A DNA stretch of 49,497 nucleotides, from positions 1 to 49,497 of the forward strand of contig NZ_JAERQF010000040.1 in the NCBI RefSeq assembly GCF_016734815.1, read 5' to 3'. Source of the DNA: Hymenobacter rubidus (GTDB lineage Bacteria > Bacteroidota > Bacteroidia > Cytophagales > Hymenobacteraceae). The notes below the pieces were generated by a model. That model did no database searches. It saw only the letters and a list, made by a program, of their open reading frames with translations, and had not been told where the DNA came from. Shown here piece by piece: positions 34,898 to 43,341 of this stretch (the first letter of the stretch is position 1; every line of letters begins with the position of its first letter). A program made the translations under genes and the position numbers.

Positions 34898-35824
34898 ATG
34901 GAGTGTACTTACGACGTACTCATTATTGGGGCAGGCAGCGCCGGTCTTGCGGCTGCACTTACCCTGGGCCGCTGCCTGCGCCGCGTATTGCTGGCCGACG
35001 GCGGCCCGCCGCGCAACGAGGCCTCGCCCGGCGTGCACGGCTTTCTGACCCGCGACGGTATCCGGCCGGCCGAGCTGCTGCGCCTGGGGCACGAGCAACT
35101 GCGGCCCTACAAAACCGTGGAGGTGCAATGCCTGCAAATTGAAAGCATTGCGCGCCAGGGACGGGGCTTTGTGGCCACTGGCCACGGCACCGCCGACGAT
35201 GCCCCCGTCATGGTTACGGCCCGTCGGGTGTTGCTGGCTACCGGTGTGTCCGACATATTGCCCGCCTTGCCGGGCTTCCGCGAGCTGTGGGGCAGGGGCG
35301 TGTTGCACTGCCCGTACTGCCATGGTTGGGAAGTGCGCGGCCGTCCGCTGGCGGTGTATGGGCAGGGCCGCACCGTGACCGGGCTGGCCCTGCTGGTCAG
35401 TCGTTGGAGCCCTGATGTCATCGTGGTGACCGACGGGCCCGGCCACCTCACGCCCAATGCCCGGCGCCGGCTGCGGCGCGAGAAAATTGGCATTCGGGAA
35501 GAGCCCGTAGCCCGGCTTATCGGCTCGGCCGGGCAGGAGCTGCGTTGCATAGAGTTTGCCGATGGCAGCCAGCTGGAGCGGGCGGCCCTGTTTCTGCACG
35601 CGCCGCAGCACCAGCGCAGCCCATTGGCCAGCAACCTTGGCGCCCGCTTCACCAACAGCGGAGCCGTATGGGTCGATAAAAATGCCCAAACGTCTGTTCC
35701 CGGCATCTACGCCGCCGGCGACACCACGCCTGGCACGCAGCAAGCCCTGCTGGCAGCAGCGGCCGGCAACCAGGCCGCCATCTGCCTCAACGAAAACCTG
35801 ACCCGCGAAGAATGCCCACGCTAA
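34898..35824 (+). CDS. thioredoxin-reductase-like FAD/NAD(P) oxidoreductase
   Basis: This 308-residue cytoplasmic flavoprotein has the N-terminal FAD-binding fingerprint VLIIGAGSAG (Gly11-x-Gly13-x-x-Gly16) and the C-terminal FAD motif VPGIYAAGDTTPG. The active-site pair is CPYCHGWE, Cys138 and Cys141, where true thioredoxin reductases usually have CATCDG. The NAD(P) domain is less typical (LAVYGQGRTVTGLALLVSRW), and its first Gly-rich loop is atypical. It may reduce a thioredoxin-like or other disulfide partner, or act as a small thiol oxidase of the gliotoxin/holomycin oxidase-like group; the CPYCHG motif leaves both open. The ATG at 34898 gives a standard N-terminus. It is a single-gene unit facing the sigma-factor gene, with a palindromic element between them. 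Confidence 0.88.
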   Translation: MECTYDVLIIGAGSAGLAAALTLGRCLRRVLLADGGPPRNEASPGVHGFLTRDGIRPAELLRLGHEQLRPYKTVEVQCLQIESIARQGRGFVATGHGTADDAPVMVTARRVLLATGVSDILPALPGFRELWGRGVLHCPYCHGWEVRGRPLAVYGQGRTVTGLALLVSRWSPDVIVVTDGPGHLTPNARRRLRREKIGIREEPVARLIGSAGQELRCIEFADGSQLERAALFLHAPQHQRSPLASNLGARFTNSGAVWVDKNAQTSVPGIYAAGDTTPGTQQALLAAAAGNQAAICLNENLTREECPR

Positions 35825-35846
35825 TAAAGTGCGTGAACGGGAGCCT

Positions 35847-35977
35847 TAGAGGCTATCCAATCAGGCCGTCCTGCTGAGCGCAGTTGCAGCACCTCTCCCG
35901 CAATAGTAAATAAATTACCCACCCGGTAGAGAGGCTTCGACTGCGCTCAGCAGGACGGCCTGATTGGATAGCCTTTA
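35847..35977. repeat. TTAGAGG-ended palindromic element with type A core
   Basis: A 131-bp near-perfect inverted repeat between TA dinucleotides. The ends are TTAGAGGCTATCCAATCAGG and CCTGATTGGATAGCCTTTAA. The core arms CGTCCTGCTGAGCGCAGT and ACTGCGCTCAGCAGGACG are the type A sequence with GTCATG changed to GTCCTG on both sides. It lies between convergent genes and probably ends transcription from both. Confidence 0.9.
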
Positions 35978-36027
35978 ATAGGCCGCTCAATAAGCCGTTC
36001 AACCTTCCGGAAATCCCAGCCTCCGCG

Positions 36028-36585
36028 CTAATGACGGGCCAGCCGCGTCAGGATATATAATGCGGCGCGGGCCCGCGTTTTCACGGTGGCCAGCGGAATG
36101 CCCAACTGCTCGGCTGTTTCGGTGTGCGTGCAGCCGCCGAAATATAGCAAGTCGATGACTTCGCGCTGCTTGGGCTTGAGTTGGAGCGTTAATTCGCGCA
36201 GTCCAATGTGCTCGGGGTTGAACGTGGACGGGGCCAGCGCGCGCTGCGCTCCGCCTACTTCCAGCGATTTGGTGTCGCTGTGGAAGCGGTGCCGGGGGCT
36301 GCGTAGGGCATCAATGGCTTGGTTGCAGCACACCCGCACCATCCAGGTAAACAGGCGGCCGCGGGCGGCGTCGTAGCGGTCAATGCTCAGCCAGACTTTC
36401 AACAAGCCTTCCTGCAATACGTCCTGAGCCAGTGCCTCGTCGCGTACCAGGCGCAAAATCACGTGGAGCAGGTTTTTCGCATATTGGTCGTGAAGGATGC
36501 GGAGTGCTTTTTCGTCGCGGGCTACCAGCCGTTGCACCAATACTTCTTCGTCCGTCGCCGTAGGCAACGCCGGAGTTGGTTTCAT
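36028..36585 (-). CDS. ECF-type RNA polymerase sigma factor
   Basis: This 185-residue sigma-70 family protein contains only regions 2 and 4. Region 2 includes AQDVLQEGLLKVWLSIDRYD and GRLFTWMVRVCCNQAIDALR (about residues 53-95), which melt and bind the -10 element. Region 4 is LKPKQREVIDLLYFGGCTHT-ETAEQLGIPLATVKTRARAA (about residues 137-176), which binds the -35. The sequence resembles the SigK/RpoE-like group. No zinc-binding anti-sigma factor gene or SusC/FecR-type partner is adjacent on either side: a repeat and a flavoprotein lie downstream and an unrelated hydrolase upstream. How it is controlled is therefore not visible here. Confidence 0.94.
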   Translation of the reverse strand: MKPTPALPTATDEEVLVQRLVARDEKALRILHDQYAKNLLHVILRLVRDEALAQDVLQEGLLKVWLSIDRYDAARGRLFTWMVRVCCNQAIDALRSPRHRFHSDTKSLEVGGAQRALAPSTFNPEHIGLRELTLQLKPKQREVIDLLYFGGCTHTETAEQLGIPLATVKTRARAALYILTRLARH

Positions 36586-36901
36586 AGAGAGGGAAATAGC
36601 CCTCCCTGGCCCGGAAAATGCAGAAGGGAGCCAGGAAAAAGCATTTACAGAAAGGATAACCGGACAGAAATACGTAAGTGTGAGAAATAGAAAGGCGTTA
36701 GCGGTGAAAAAGTTAGAGGACTAATAGAATAATGAATAGTAGCAGGTCAGCGAAAACCTACGGCGGACTTCTGCAAGCGGATTGCCCGGCCCTGCATAAA
36801 ATTTTTGCCAACACCCAAGGCGGGGTTTGCCTACGAGCAGGCCAGCATTGTTCGCCACTTCCAGTGCTTTTGTCGTAGGGTAAATCCCGTTATTGCTGAC
36901 C
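36586..36901. other. intergenic region between divergent sigma-factor and hydrolase genes
   Basis: This 316-base gap should contain both promoters. No exact TAnnTTTG motif, hairpin or repeat was recognised. Short stretches such as AAGCATTTACAGAAAGGATA look AT-rich but cannot be assigned. Confidence 0.5.
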
Positions 36902-37612
36902 ATGCCCCCAACCATTATTGCCCTGCACTGCTGGGCCATCTCCGGCCGTGAGTACGACGTGCTCCGTTCCCTGCTCTCTGCTGATACCCAATTGCTGACG
37001 CCCGATTTGCCCGGCTTTGGCGCCCAACCTGCACCCGCCAGATTCGACTATTCGGTGCGGGCGTATGTGGACTGGCTGGCTGCCTATGCCCGGCAACAGC
37101 AGGTGGCCGACTTCACGCTTATCGGGCACAGCATGAGCGGCAAGATGGCCCTGGCCTGGGCCAGCCGGCGGCCGGCCGGGCTGCAGCGGCTGGTGTTGCT
37201 ATCGCCCTCGCCACCGGCCGGCGAACCCATGTCGGAGGCCGACCGCGCCGCTTCATTGGCCGCTTTCGGCAAGCCCGAGGAAGCGGCTAAAACCTTCCGG
37301 AAAATCACCCGACGGCCCCTGTCGGCCACGCTCCGCGCCCAGGTCATCGCCGACAACCTGCGCACAACCCAGCCGGCTTGGGACAAGTGGCTGGAAGAAG
37401 GCACCCGTGAGGACATCAGTGCCCTGATGCCGCTGCTGGCGGTGCCCTGTCATTTGCTGGTGGGGGAGGGCGACGAAGCCATTACACCGGCCAGCCAGCA
37501 ACGGCTCACGCTGCCGCTGCTGCCGGCCGGCACGCCTTTTACGGTAATACCGGGCGCTGGCCATTTGCTGCCGCTGGAAGCCGCGCCCGAGGTACTGGCG
37601 GCCCTGAAGTAA
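36902..37612 (+). CDS. alpha/beta-fold hydrolase
   Basis: This 236-residue cytoplasmic esterase-like enzyme has a complete catalytic triad: Ser77 in the nucleophile elbow GHSMSG, Asp191 in GEGDEAITP and His221 in GAGHLLPLE. The oxyanion region is LHCWAISGREY near the N-terminus and the strand-turn motif is PDLPGFG. A lid segment lies at about residues 110-165. The general family (PF12697-type) includes esterases, MenH-like and haloperoxidase-like proteins, and the substrate cannot be chosen. ATG at 36902 is preferred over TTG at 36893. The gene converges on the patatin-barrel gene with only 23 bases between the stops and no terminator. Confidence 0.88.
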   Translation: MPPTIIALHCWAISGREYDVLRSLLSADTQLLTPDLPGFGAQPAPARFDYSVRAYVDWLAAYARQQQVADFTLIGHSMSGKMALAWASRRPAGLQRLVLLSPSPPAGEPMSEADRAASLAAFGKPEEAAKTFRKITRRPLSATLRAQVIADNLRTTQPAWDKWLEEGTREDISALMPLLAVPCHLLVGEGDEAITPASQQRLTLPLLPAGTPFTVIPGAGHLLPLEAAPEVLAALK

Positions 37613-37635
37613 CGACCCGGCTAAGCGCGACGAGC

Positions 37636-39945
37636 TTATTCCAGCGCCCGGCTGCGGAACAGCAGGAAGCCCAAGTGCCCGTACACGCTGAAGCGCTCGG
37701 AGGCATCGTCGTAGAAGCGGGCGTGTACGGCCAGCGGGCCCACCGGCGTCTGGAATATCAGGCCGGTGCTGGCGGTGAGGCGGGGCCGGTCGAAGCCGGA
37801 CTGGCGCACGGCCACCTGCATATCGCCTTGTTTGAGGGGCTGGGCGTTGACATGCACGTACACTTCGGTGCGCCACTCCAGCTTTTTGAGGAAGGGCTGG
37901 GTGTAGCGCAGGCCCACGGCCGCGTAGCGGGCCGAGCGGTAGCTATCCAGAAACATGGTGCGCGAATCGGGCAGCGGCGCAAACACCGGCGCCGTGGTTT
38001 GCGACGAGCGGTAGTTCGAAAACAAGCCCTGGGAACTGGCCATGAGCTCGCCAAAATACCCAAAGGCGTGGCGGTCGCCCTTCAGGGCGAAGTAGCGCTC
38101 CACGGTGGCCCGGAACTGCAGCCACTCGTGGTGCCGCGAGCTGGCTTCCTGCTCGGCCGTGGAGCCGGGCGTGTAAGTAGCCGAGCCCGTGACACCCCGC
38201 AGCGTGTACACGTAGCGGTGGCCGCTGGTGGCGTATTGCTTGCGGTTCAGCGTATTGCGGGCCAGGCGCAGCGCAGCGGTGGCACCCCGAAATACGGTTG
38301 CGTCGAGCACGTCGGCCGTGTTGATGGTGCTGGAATTGGTGTACTCGTCTTTGGTCACGAAGGTGGCCAGGTCGAGGAGCAGGCGGCTGCGGTAGGTGGG
38401 GCTCACGCCAAACTGCCCGCCGAGCTTGGTGTCCTGTTGCCGCACCTGCGTGTTAAGCACGTCGCGCCCCAGCACGCCACCGGTGTTCTGGTAGTCCCAC
38501 TGGTTATACGTCACTTCAGGCTCAAAGAAAAACGCGTACTTGGCCGGCACATTGATGCGGAACGAGCCGTGCGCCCCGTTGTAGAAGCGGCCCAAACTCA
38601 CGTCGGCCGAAGCGGTGTAGAGCAGCTTGCGCAGGTAGCGAAATTCGACCCCAAAAAAAAGGTTGTCGATGGGCCGGTTCGAGAGCACGAAGCCGATTTC
38701 GGTACTCACGTTGTTGTTGCGCTGGGCATCTACGCTGAAGATGTAGCCCTTGCGGGCCGCGTCGTAGCGAATGCGCGGGTAGATGTTCTTGAAGTAGTCG
38801 TCCGACGCCAGCCGGTAGTAGCCTTCCTCAATGTCGTCGAGCGAGTATTCGCGGCCCGTCTTCCGGAAAAACCGCGCGGCGTACTCGTTCTGGTCGGGCC
38901 GCAGGCCGCGCACTTGCACGTCGATGAAGCGCGGCGTGGGCGCCAGGCCCTGGAAAGCCGTCCGCCGCTTTTGCAGCGAAGTCGAATCGACGCGGCGCTC
39001 GATGCGGGCCTTTATTTTGTCCATGCTGCGCTGGGCGGCCGTGTCGCCTTCGGCAATAAAGTCCTTCACCCGGTCAAAATCGCCCACGCCCATGCCTTCC
39101 AAATTGGGCTGAATGTAAATGCCGTTTTTGCCCACGCTCAGGGTGTCGGCCACGCTGGTACCCAGAAAGGCCACCGTGCTGGCCAGCAAGGCGTCGTCAT
39201 TTTTGGGGTATTTCTTGAAGGCCACGTCGCCCACGTTCACCCCGATGATGATGTCCGGGGCGAAGGTTTTCTTCATGGTGTTGGTAGGGAAGTTGTCGTA
39301 CACCGCGCCGTCGTAGTAGTACTTGCCGTCGAGGTTGCGAATGGGCCGGAAGGCCAGCGGAAACGACATCGAATTGCGAATGGCATCGGAGAGCGAGCCC
39401 TTGCTTTGCTCCACCACCTGCCGCGTAAACACCTCCGAGGCCATGCAGCGGAAGGGCACAAACAGCTTGTCGAAATCGTAGTTGCAGCTGGCCGAGGCCG
39501 GAGCCAGCAGCCGCGCCAGGGCCAGGTTCAGATTCAGGTCGTTTACCAGGTTGGTGCTCACCCGCGCTTTCAGGGTCGAGTCGATGGCAATGCCCAGGCG
39601 CAGGGCCGAGGGCGATGGTTCGGCCGTGAGAAAGTTGAAGGTTTTGCTTTCCAACGGCTTGCCCGAGGTCCAGCGCTGGAACTCGGGGCTGAGCACAATC
39701 TGCTCAATCTCATCGGGCGAGTAGCCGGCTGCGTACATGCCGCCAATCACGGCGCCCATGCTCGTGCCCACGATGTAGTCGATGGGAATGTGGTTTTTTT
39801 CGAGCTGCTTCAGCACGCCTACGTGGGCCAGGCCCTTGGCGCCGCCGCCGCTGAGCACGAGGCCCACTTTCTGGGCCTGCGCGGTAACGAGAGAAGTGGC
39901 TGCCAGCAACAAAGCCAGCAGTAGTCGGGTGCAGAAGTGGGGCAT
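37636..39945 (-). CDS. patatin-like phospholipase fused to POTRA and Omp85 barrel
   Basis: This 769-residue outer-membrane protein has a signal peptide (LLLALLLAATSLVTAQAQ, cut near residue 25) and then a patatin lipase domain. The oxyanion loop is SGGGAKGLAH (Gly33-35), the nucleophile Ser62 sits in GTSMG and Asp212 in YYYDGAVYDNFP, so the catalytic dyad is intact. One POTRA-like domain (about residues 325-400, RFIDVQVRGLRPDQNEYAAR) and a C-terminal surface-antigen-type barrel follow, ending FLLFRSRALE. The order lipase-POTRA-barrel is that of PlpD-like type Vd autotransporters. In Bacteroidota such proteins may act on phospholipids at the cell surface or in the periplasm. It is monocistronic on the minus strand. 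Confidence 0.92.
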   Translation of the reverse strand: MPHFCTRLLLALLLAATSLVTAQAQKVGLVLSGGGAKGLAHVGVLKQLEKNHIPIDYIVGTSMGAVIGGMYAAGYSPDEIEQIVLSPEFQRWTSGKPLESKTFNFLTAEPSPSALRLGIAIDSTLKARVSTNLVNDLNLNLALARLLAPASASCNYDFDKLFVPFRCMASEVFTRQVVEQSKGSLSDAIRNSMSFPLAFRPIRNLDGKYYYDGAVYDNFPTNTMKKTFAPDIIIGVNVGDVAFKKYPKNDDALLASTVAFLGTSVADTLSVGKNGIYIQPNLEGMGVGDFDRVKDFIAEGDTAAQRSMDKIKARIERRVDSTSLQKRRTAFQGLAPTPRFIDVQVRGLRPDQNEYAARFFRKTGREYSLDDIEEGYYRLASDDYFKNIYPRIRYDAARKGYIFSVDAQRNNNVSTEIGFVLSNRPIDNLFFGVEFRYLRKLLYTASADVSLGRFYNGAHGSFRINVPAKYAFFFEPEVTYNQWDYQNTGGVLGRDVLNTQVRQQDTKLGGQFGVSPTYRSRLLLDLATFVTKDEYTNSSTINTADVLDATVFRGATAALRLARNTLNRKQYATSGHRYVYTLRGVTGSATYTPGSTAEQEASSRHHEWLQFRATVERYFALKGDRHAFGYFGELMASSQGLFSNYRSSQTTAPVFAPLPDSRTMFLDSYRSARYAAVGLRYTQPFLKKLEWRTEVYVHVNAQPLKQGDMQVAVRQSGFDRPRLTASTGLIFQTPVGPLAVHARFYDDASERFSVYGHLGFLLFRSRALE

Positions 39946-40120
39946 AGAAAACCAGAATGGAGCTGCGCCGGAACCAGCGCTTCTGCCGCTGGTACGCCGT
40001 GCCGGGCCGTGGGGTTTTGCCCGGTGCGCGGCGGCTTTTTTTCAAGTGCGCCCAATGGTTGCTGGCTTCGTATTCCGTTGAATAAGAATGCTGCTCCGCG
40101 CCGTACTATTGAGGACCAAT

Positions 40121-40274
40121 TAGAGCGGTTTCGGCATCCGTGTACAGTCCGAAGCAACGATAGTAGCGCGAACTTTGTAGTTCGCGTGCCCTGCGCCCTT
40201 CAAGAAGGTCAAACGGCGCGGCGACGCTAACTACAAAGTTCGCGCTATTATACAGCGACCCCGAAACCGCCCTA
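40121..40274. mobile_element. MITE-like element (core type B), copy at the end of a response-regulator gene
   Basis: A 154-bp element from TA (40121) to TA (40273-40274), with ends TAGAGCGGTTTCGG and CCGAAACCGCCCTA. The core is GTAGCGCGAACTTTGTAG and its inverted partner. The right-hand TA plus the first element base forms the TAG stop codon of the overlapping minus-strand response regulator. Confidence 0.9.
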
Positions 40275-40940
40275 GGCTGCCTGGTAGCCCACGCCGCGCA
40301 CGGTTTGCAGGAAATCGGGCGCGGCGTAGCGGGCCAGTGCCTTGCGCACATTCATGATGTGCACGTCGATGTAGTTTGAGCCCTCATTGGTCCCTTTGCC
40401 AATGTGGGCCCCCAACTGCTCGCGGGTGAGAGGCCGGCCGCGGTGCCGCAGCAGGTGGTGCAGCAGGTCGAACTGCGAGCGGCTCAACTCCACGGCCTGG
40501 CTGCCGTGGCGCAGGCGGCGGCCCGCCAAATCCAGTTCAAACCCTTCGCCGAAATGAATGCGTGGCCGTTGGCGGCCGTAGCGCTGCCGGGCAATGGCGC
40601 GCAGCCGCCGCTCCAGCTCCACCAGCGGCACCGAACCGGCCAGGCAGTCGTCGGCACCGGCGGCGAAGCCGCGCAACCGGTCCTCCACCTCGTCGGTGCC
40701 AGTCAGTATAATAAAAGCGGCCGAGTGGTCGTCGCGCCGGGTGGCTTCGCGCAGCAAGGTCAACCCGTCGCCATCGGGCAGATGTTGGGCCAGCAGCACG
40801 AATTCGAAACGTCGACGGGCCAGCTGCTGCCGGGCCAGGGCGGCAGTGGGAACTGCCTCTATCATGTAGCCGGCCCGGTGCAGGAAGCGCTGCGTGACCG
40901 GGCGCCGGGCATCGTTGGGTTCGACGAGCAGAATTGCCAT
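40272..40940 (-). CDS. OmpR-family regulator with a degenerate receiver domain
   Basis: This 222-residue protein has an N-terminal receiver fold (residues 1-115) and an OmpR/PhoB winged helix (about 128-220; RSQFDLLHHLLRHRGRPLTR, IDVHIMNVRKALARY, TVRGVGY). Aligned without gaps to the two other regulators of the cluster, the phospho-acceptor Asp51 is Ala51 (VLLAQHLPDGDG), Asp8 of the acidic pair is Pro8 (VEPND) and the conserved Lys is Gly102 (CLAGSVP). Thr80 is kept. It should not accept phosphate in the usual way, so it is a pseudo-receiver or is controlled by dimerisation. ATG 40940 gives the canonical start MAILLVEPND. It begins 8 bases after an RND-adaptor gene, so they are probably co-transcribed. 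Confidence 0.92.
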   Translation of the reverse strand: MAILLVEPNDARRPVTQRFLHRAGYMIEAVPTAALARQQLARRRFEFVLLAQHLPDGDGLTLLREATRRDDHSAAFIILTGTDEVEDRLRGFAAGADDCLAGSVPLVELERRLRAIARQRYGRQRPRIHFGEGFELDLAGRRLRHGSQAVELSRSQFDLLHHLLRHRGRPLTREQLGAHIGKGTNEGSNYIDVHIMNVRKALARYAAPDFLQTVRGVGYQAA

Positions 40941-40948
40941 AATCGGAC

Positions 40949-41863
40949 TTATTGAGTTGGTTGGGCCAGCACCCGCACGTGGGCGTGCATGCCGGGCTTG
41001 AGCTGGTGGCCGGGGTTGGGCAGCGTGCAACGCGCTTTCAGCACCTTGCTGTCGTGGTCGAGCAGGTGGAATAACTTGTCGATGCGACCGTGCAGGGGCT
41101 GGTCGGGGTAGCTCAGCGTGGTGATTTCCAGGGCCTGGCCCCGATGCACCTGCGTCAGGTCCGATTCAAAAACGTTGGCCATCACCCACACGCTGTCGAG
41201 GTTGGCCACGGTGAAGGCCGCCTGCAGGTTGGCGGCTGTGAAGCGCAGGCCGGCCGCCAGGTTTTTCTCGGTGATGAACCCCGCAATGGGTGCCCGCAGC
41301 TCGTATAGGCCGTCTTTGCCCACGCCGTACACGCCGAGCTGCTGCTGGTTTTTGGCGGTAGTGCCCGTGGCGCGGGCCACTTCGATGCGGGCCTTGTACA
41401 CCTCCTGCTCGGAACTCAGGCCGGCCTGATACAGCTCCTCGACCACGGCTAGGTTCTTACGGGCCACGGCCAGGTCGGCGGTGCCGGCGGTGTGCTGGTT
41501 TTGGAGGTTGGCAATTTCACTGCTTCTGAGCACGGCCAGCACCTGGCCCTGGCGCACCTCGTCGCCCAGCTCCACATTAACGCGCACTACCTCGCCGCCC
41601 ACGCGCGGAAATACCCGGGCCATGCGGTTGCCATCGGCCGCAATTTCGCCGCTCAGCTCCAGCGCGGCCACCGCTTCCGGCGCTGACTGCGCACTCGTGC
41701 TGGCCGCCTGCTGGGGGGCGGGCGGGGTCAGCTCTTCGCTGGCTTCTTCGCAAGAGCTGAGCAGCGCCCCCAGCAGCGCACAGCCAATAAGGGCCCGAAA
41801 GGAGTGGGCCAACCAGGCCCGGCCGGGCGTGGCGTTGGCAGATAATGGATGTAGTCTGGTCAT
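40949..41863 (-). CDS. RND efflux periplasmic adaptor lipoprotein, short at the C-terminus
   Basis: This 304-residue membrane-fusion protein resembles the CusB/CzcB-like adaptors that link an RND pump to an outer-membrane channel. A lipobox LLSSC puts the lipidated Cys at residue 38. A barrel-sandwich half (FPRVGGEVVRVNVELGDEVR), a helical hairpin (about residues 115-180), the second half (RAPIAGFITEKNLAAG) and a beta-barrel domain (VWVMANVFESDLTQVHRGQA) follow. It stops right after GMHAHVRVLAQPTQ, where relatives continue for roughly 60-100 residues into a membrane-proximal domain. No RND pump or outer-membrane factor gene is in the window. Two two-component pairs precede it and a degenerate regulator follows after 8 bases. 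Confidence 0.9.
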   Translation of the reverse strand: MTRLHPLSANATPGRAWLAHSFRALIGCALLGALLSSCEEASEELTPPAPQQAASTSAQSAPEAVAALELSGEIAADGNRMARVFPRVGGEVVRVNVELGDEVRQGQVLAVLRSSEIANLQNQHTAGTADLAVARKNLAVVEELYQAGLSSEQEVYKARIEVARATGTTAKNQQQLGVYGVGKDGLYELRAPIAGFITEKNLAAGLRFTAANLQAAFTVANLDSVWVMANVFESDLTQVHRGQALEITTLSYPDQPLHGRIDKLFHLLDHDSKVLKARCTLPNPGHQLKPGMHAHVRVLAQPTQ

Positions 41864-41961
41864 TGGTCAGCAGTGGAAAAGCTGCTGCAAGACTACAGGC
41901 CCGGCATTAGAATGCGATTAGAAACCCATGAAAAGCATCCTTTATTCTTCCTTTTTTCGCC

Positions 41962-43329
41962 TCATGCCGTGGGCAGCACCACCACCACGGTGGTGCCGTG
42001 GCCCAGTCGCGAGGCCAGGTGCAGTTGCCCGCCGTGCTGCTCAATAATCTTGCGGGCCAGCGACAGGCCCACGCCGTGTCCTGCCACGGGCCGCGCATTG
42101 CTGGCCCGGAAAAACGGCTGAAACACCTGCGGCAACTCTTCTGCCGCAATGCCGATGCCTTCGTCACGAATGCGCAGGCGCACTTCGCCGGGCTCGTATT
42201 CCAGCGTCACGGCCACCGGCTGGGGCTCCGAGTATTTGAGCGCATTTTCCAGCAGGTTGGTGAGGGCGCGGCTGAGCAAAGGGCGGTTGCCGGTTAGCTC
42301 CAGCTGTTCGGGCTCGGCGGGCAGGTGGCCGGTGTGCAGGTGCAGGCGCGGGCGCTGGGCCGGCGCGATGGCTGCGCAGGCCTCGGCCAGCAGCTCATCC
42401 ACGCGAATAAGGTCGGCCTGCTCGGGCAGGTGCATTTCGGCCTGGGCCAGTTCCAGCAAGTGATTGAGCAGGGCTTTGAGCTGGGTGAGGTCGGTCAATA
42501 AGTCGTGCAGGGCGGCGCGGTAGGCGGCAGGCTCGCGGTCCCGCGTCAGGGCCAGCTGCGCCTCGCCGATGCTGGCGGCCAGCGGGGTGCGCAGCTCGTG
42601 CGAGGCATTGCGCACGAAGGCCCGCTGAGAGTCGAAGCTGCTTTCGAGCCGGTCGAGCAGACGGTTGAAGGTTTGGGCCAGGCGCGACAATTCGTCCTGC
42701 TCACGGCCCGACAGGTTTTCGGTCACGCGCCGGTGCAGGTCGTGGGCCGTGATGCGGTCCATCTGGTCGTTGAGGGCCGCGATGGGGGCCAGCGCCCGCC
42801 CGGCAAACAGCCGCCCGGCCCCGTAAATCAGCAGCAGGCTCAGCACAAACAGCGAGGCCATAATGGTGGCCAGGTAGCGCAGCCGGGCGTGGCCGTACAC
42901 GTTTTCGGCCCCGGCCACCACCACGTACTGCCCCTGGTTGTCGCGGTAGAAAATGCCTACCGCCTCCCGTGGCCCGTCCTCAAAGTATTCCTCGTGCCCT
43001 TCCTTGATGCGGGCCAGCACTGCGGGCGGCACTTCCAGCCGGGCATCCTCGTGCACAAAGCGCACCTCGCCCCGGGCATCATACAGCTGAATGATTTCGC
43101 CGGTGAGCGTGCGCTGGTAGCGCTTCTGAAACTCCTGAAACGCCGAGCTGCGCAATTCGTCCTTCTCCAGAAAAATATAGGCCGCCACCTCCGCCCGGTC
43201 GCGCAGGCGCTGCCGGAATTCGCGCTGTCCGTAGTCGGCCTGCAGCACGAAAGCCGTGGTGAGCACGCCCAGCAGAATGAAGGCCACCACGCCCACAAAT
43301 AGCCAGGTAAGGCGGTTGCGAATGGTCAT
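41962..43329 (-). CDS. sensor histidine kinase, CusS-like
   Basis: This 455-residue inner-membrane kinase has two transmembrane helices (about residues 9-30, LFVGVVAFILLGVLTTAFVL, and 150-172, TIMASLFVLSLLLIYGAG) that flank a periplasmic sensor of about 120 residues. HAMP follows (GRALAPIAALNDQMDRITAH), then the phospho-acceptor His244 in NASHELRTPL. The ATPase domain has NLLENALKYSE (N box), DEGIGIAAEELPQVF (G1) and GHGVGLSLARKI (G2), all intact. It follows its likely partner regulator at 43508-44185. The downstream adaptor gene suggests metal or toxic-compound efflux as the output, but the signal is unknown. Confidence 0.95.
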   Translation of the reverse strand: MTIRNRLTWLFVGVVAFILLGVLTTAFVLQADYGQREFRQRLRDRAEVAAYIFLEKDELRSSAFQEFQKRYQRTLTGEIIQLYDARGEVRFVHEDARLEVPPAVLARIKEGHEEYFEDGPREAVGIFYRDNQGQYVVVAGAENVYGHARLRYLATIMASLFVLSLLLIYGAGRLFAGRALAPIAALNDQMDRITAHDLHRRVTENLSGREQDELSRLAQTFNRLLDRLESSFDSQRAFVRNASHELRTPLAASIGEAQLALTRDREPAAYRAALHDLLTDLTQLKALLNHLLELAQAEMHLPEQADLIRVDELLAEACAAIAPAQRPRLHLHTGHLPAEPEQLELTGNRPLLSRALTNLLENALKYSEPQPVAVTLEYEPGEVRLRIRDEGIGIAAEELPQVFQPFFRASNARPVAGHGVGLSLARKIIEQHGGQLHLASRLGHGTTVVVVLPTA

Positions 43330-43341
43330 GGGGTAGGTCAG

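Noticed and set aside
37675..39924. Plus-strand open frame of about 750 codons opposite the patatin-barrel gene
   Set aside because: It is antisense to a gene with intact catalytic motifs and signal peptide, and its translation is low-complexity without a recognisable fold.
41862..41880. GGTCATTGGTCAGC as a possible sixth heptamer array
   Set aside because: Only two imperfect units are present and no inverted partner was found nearby.
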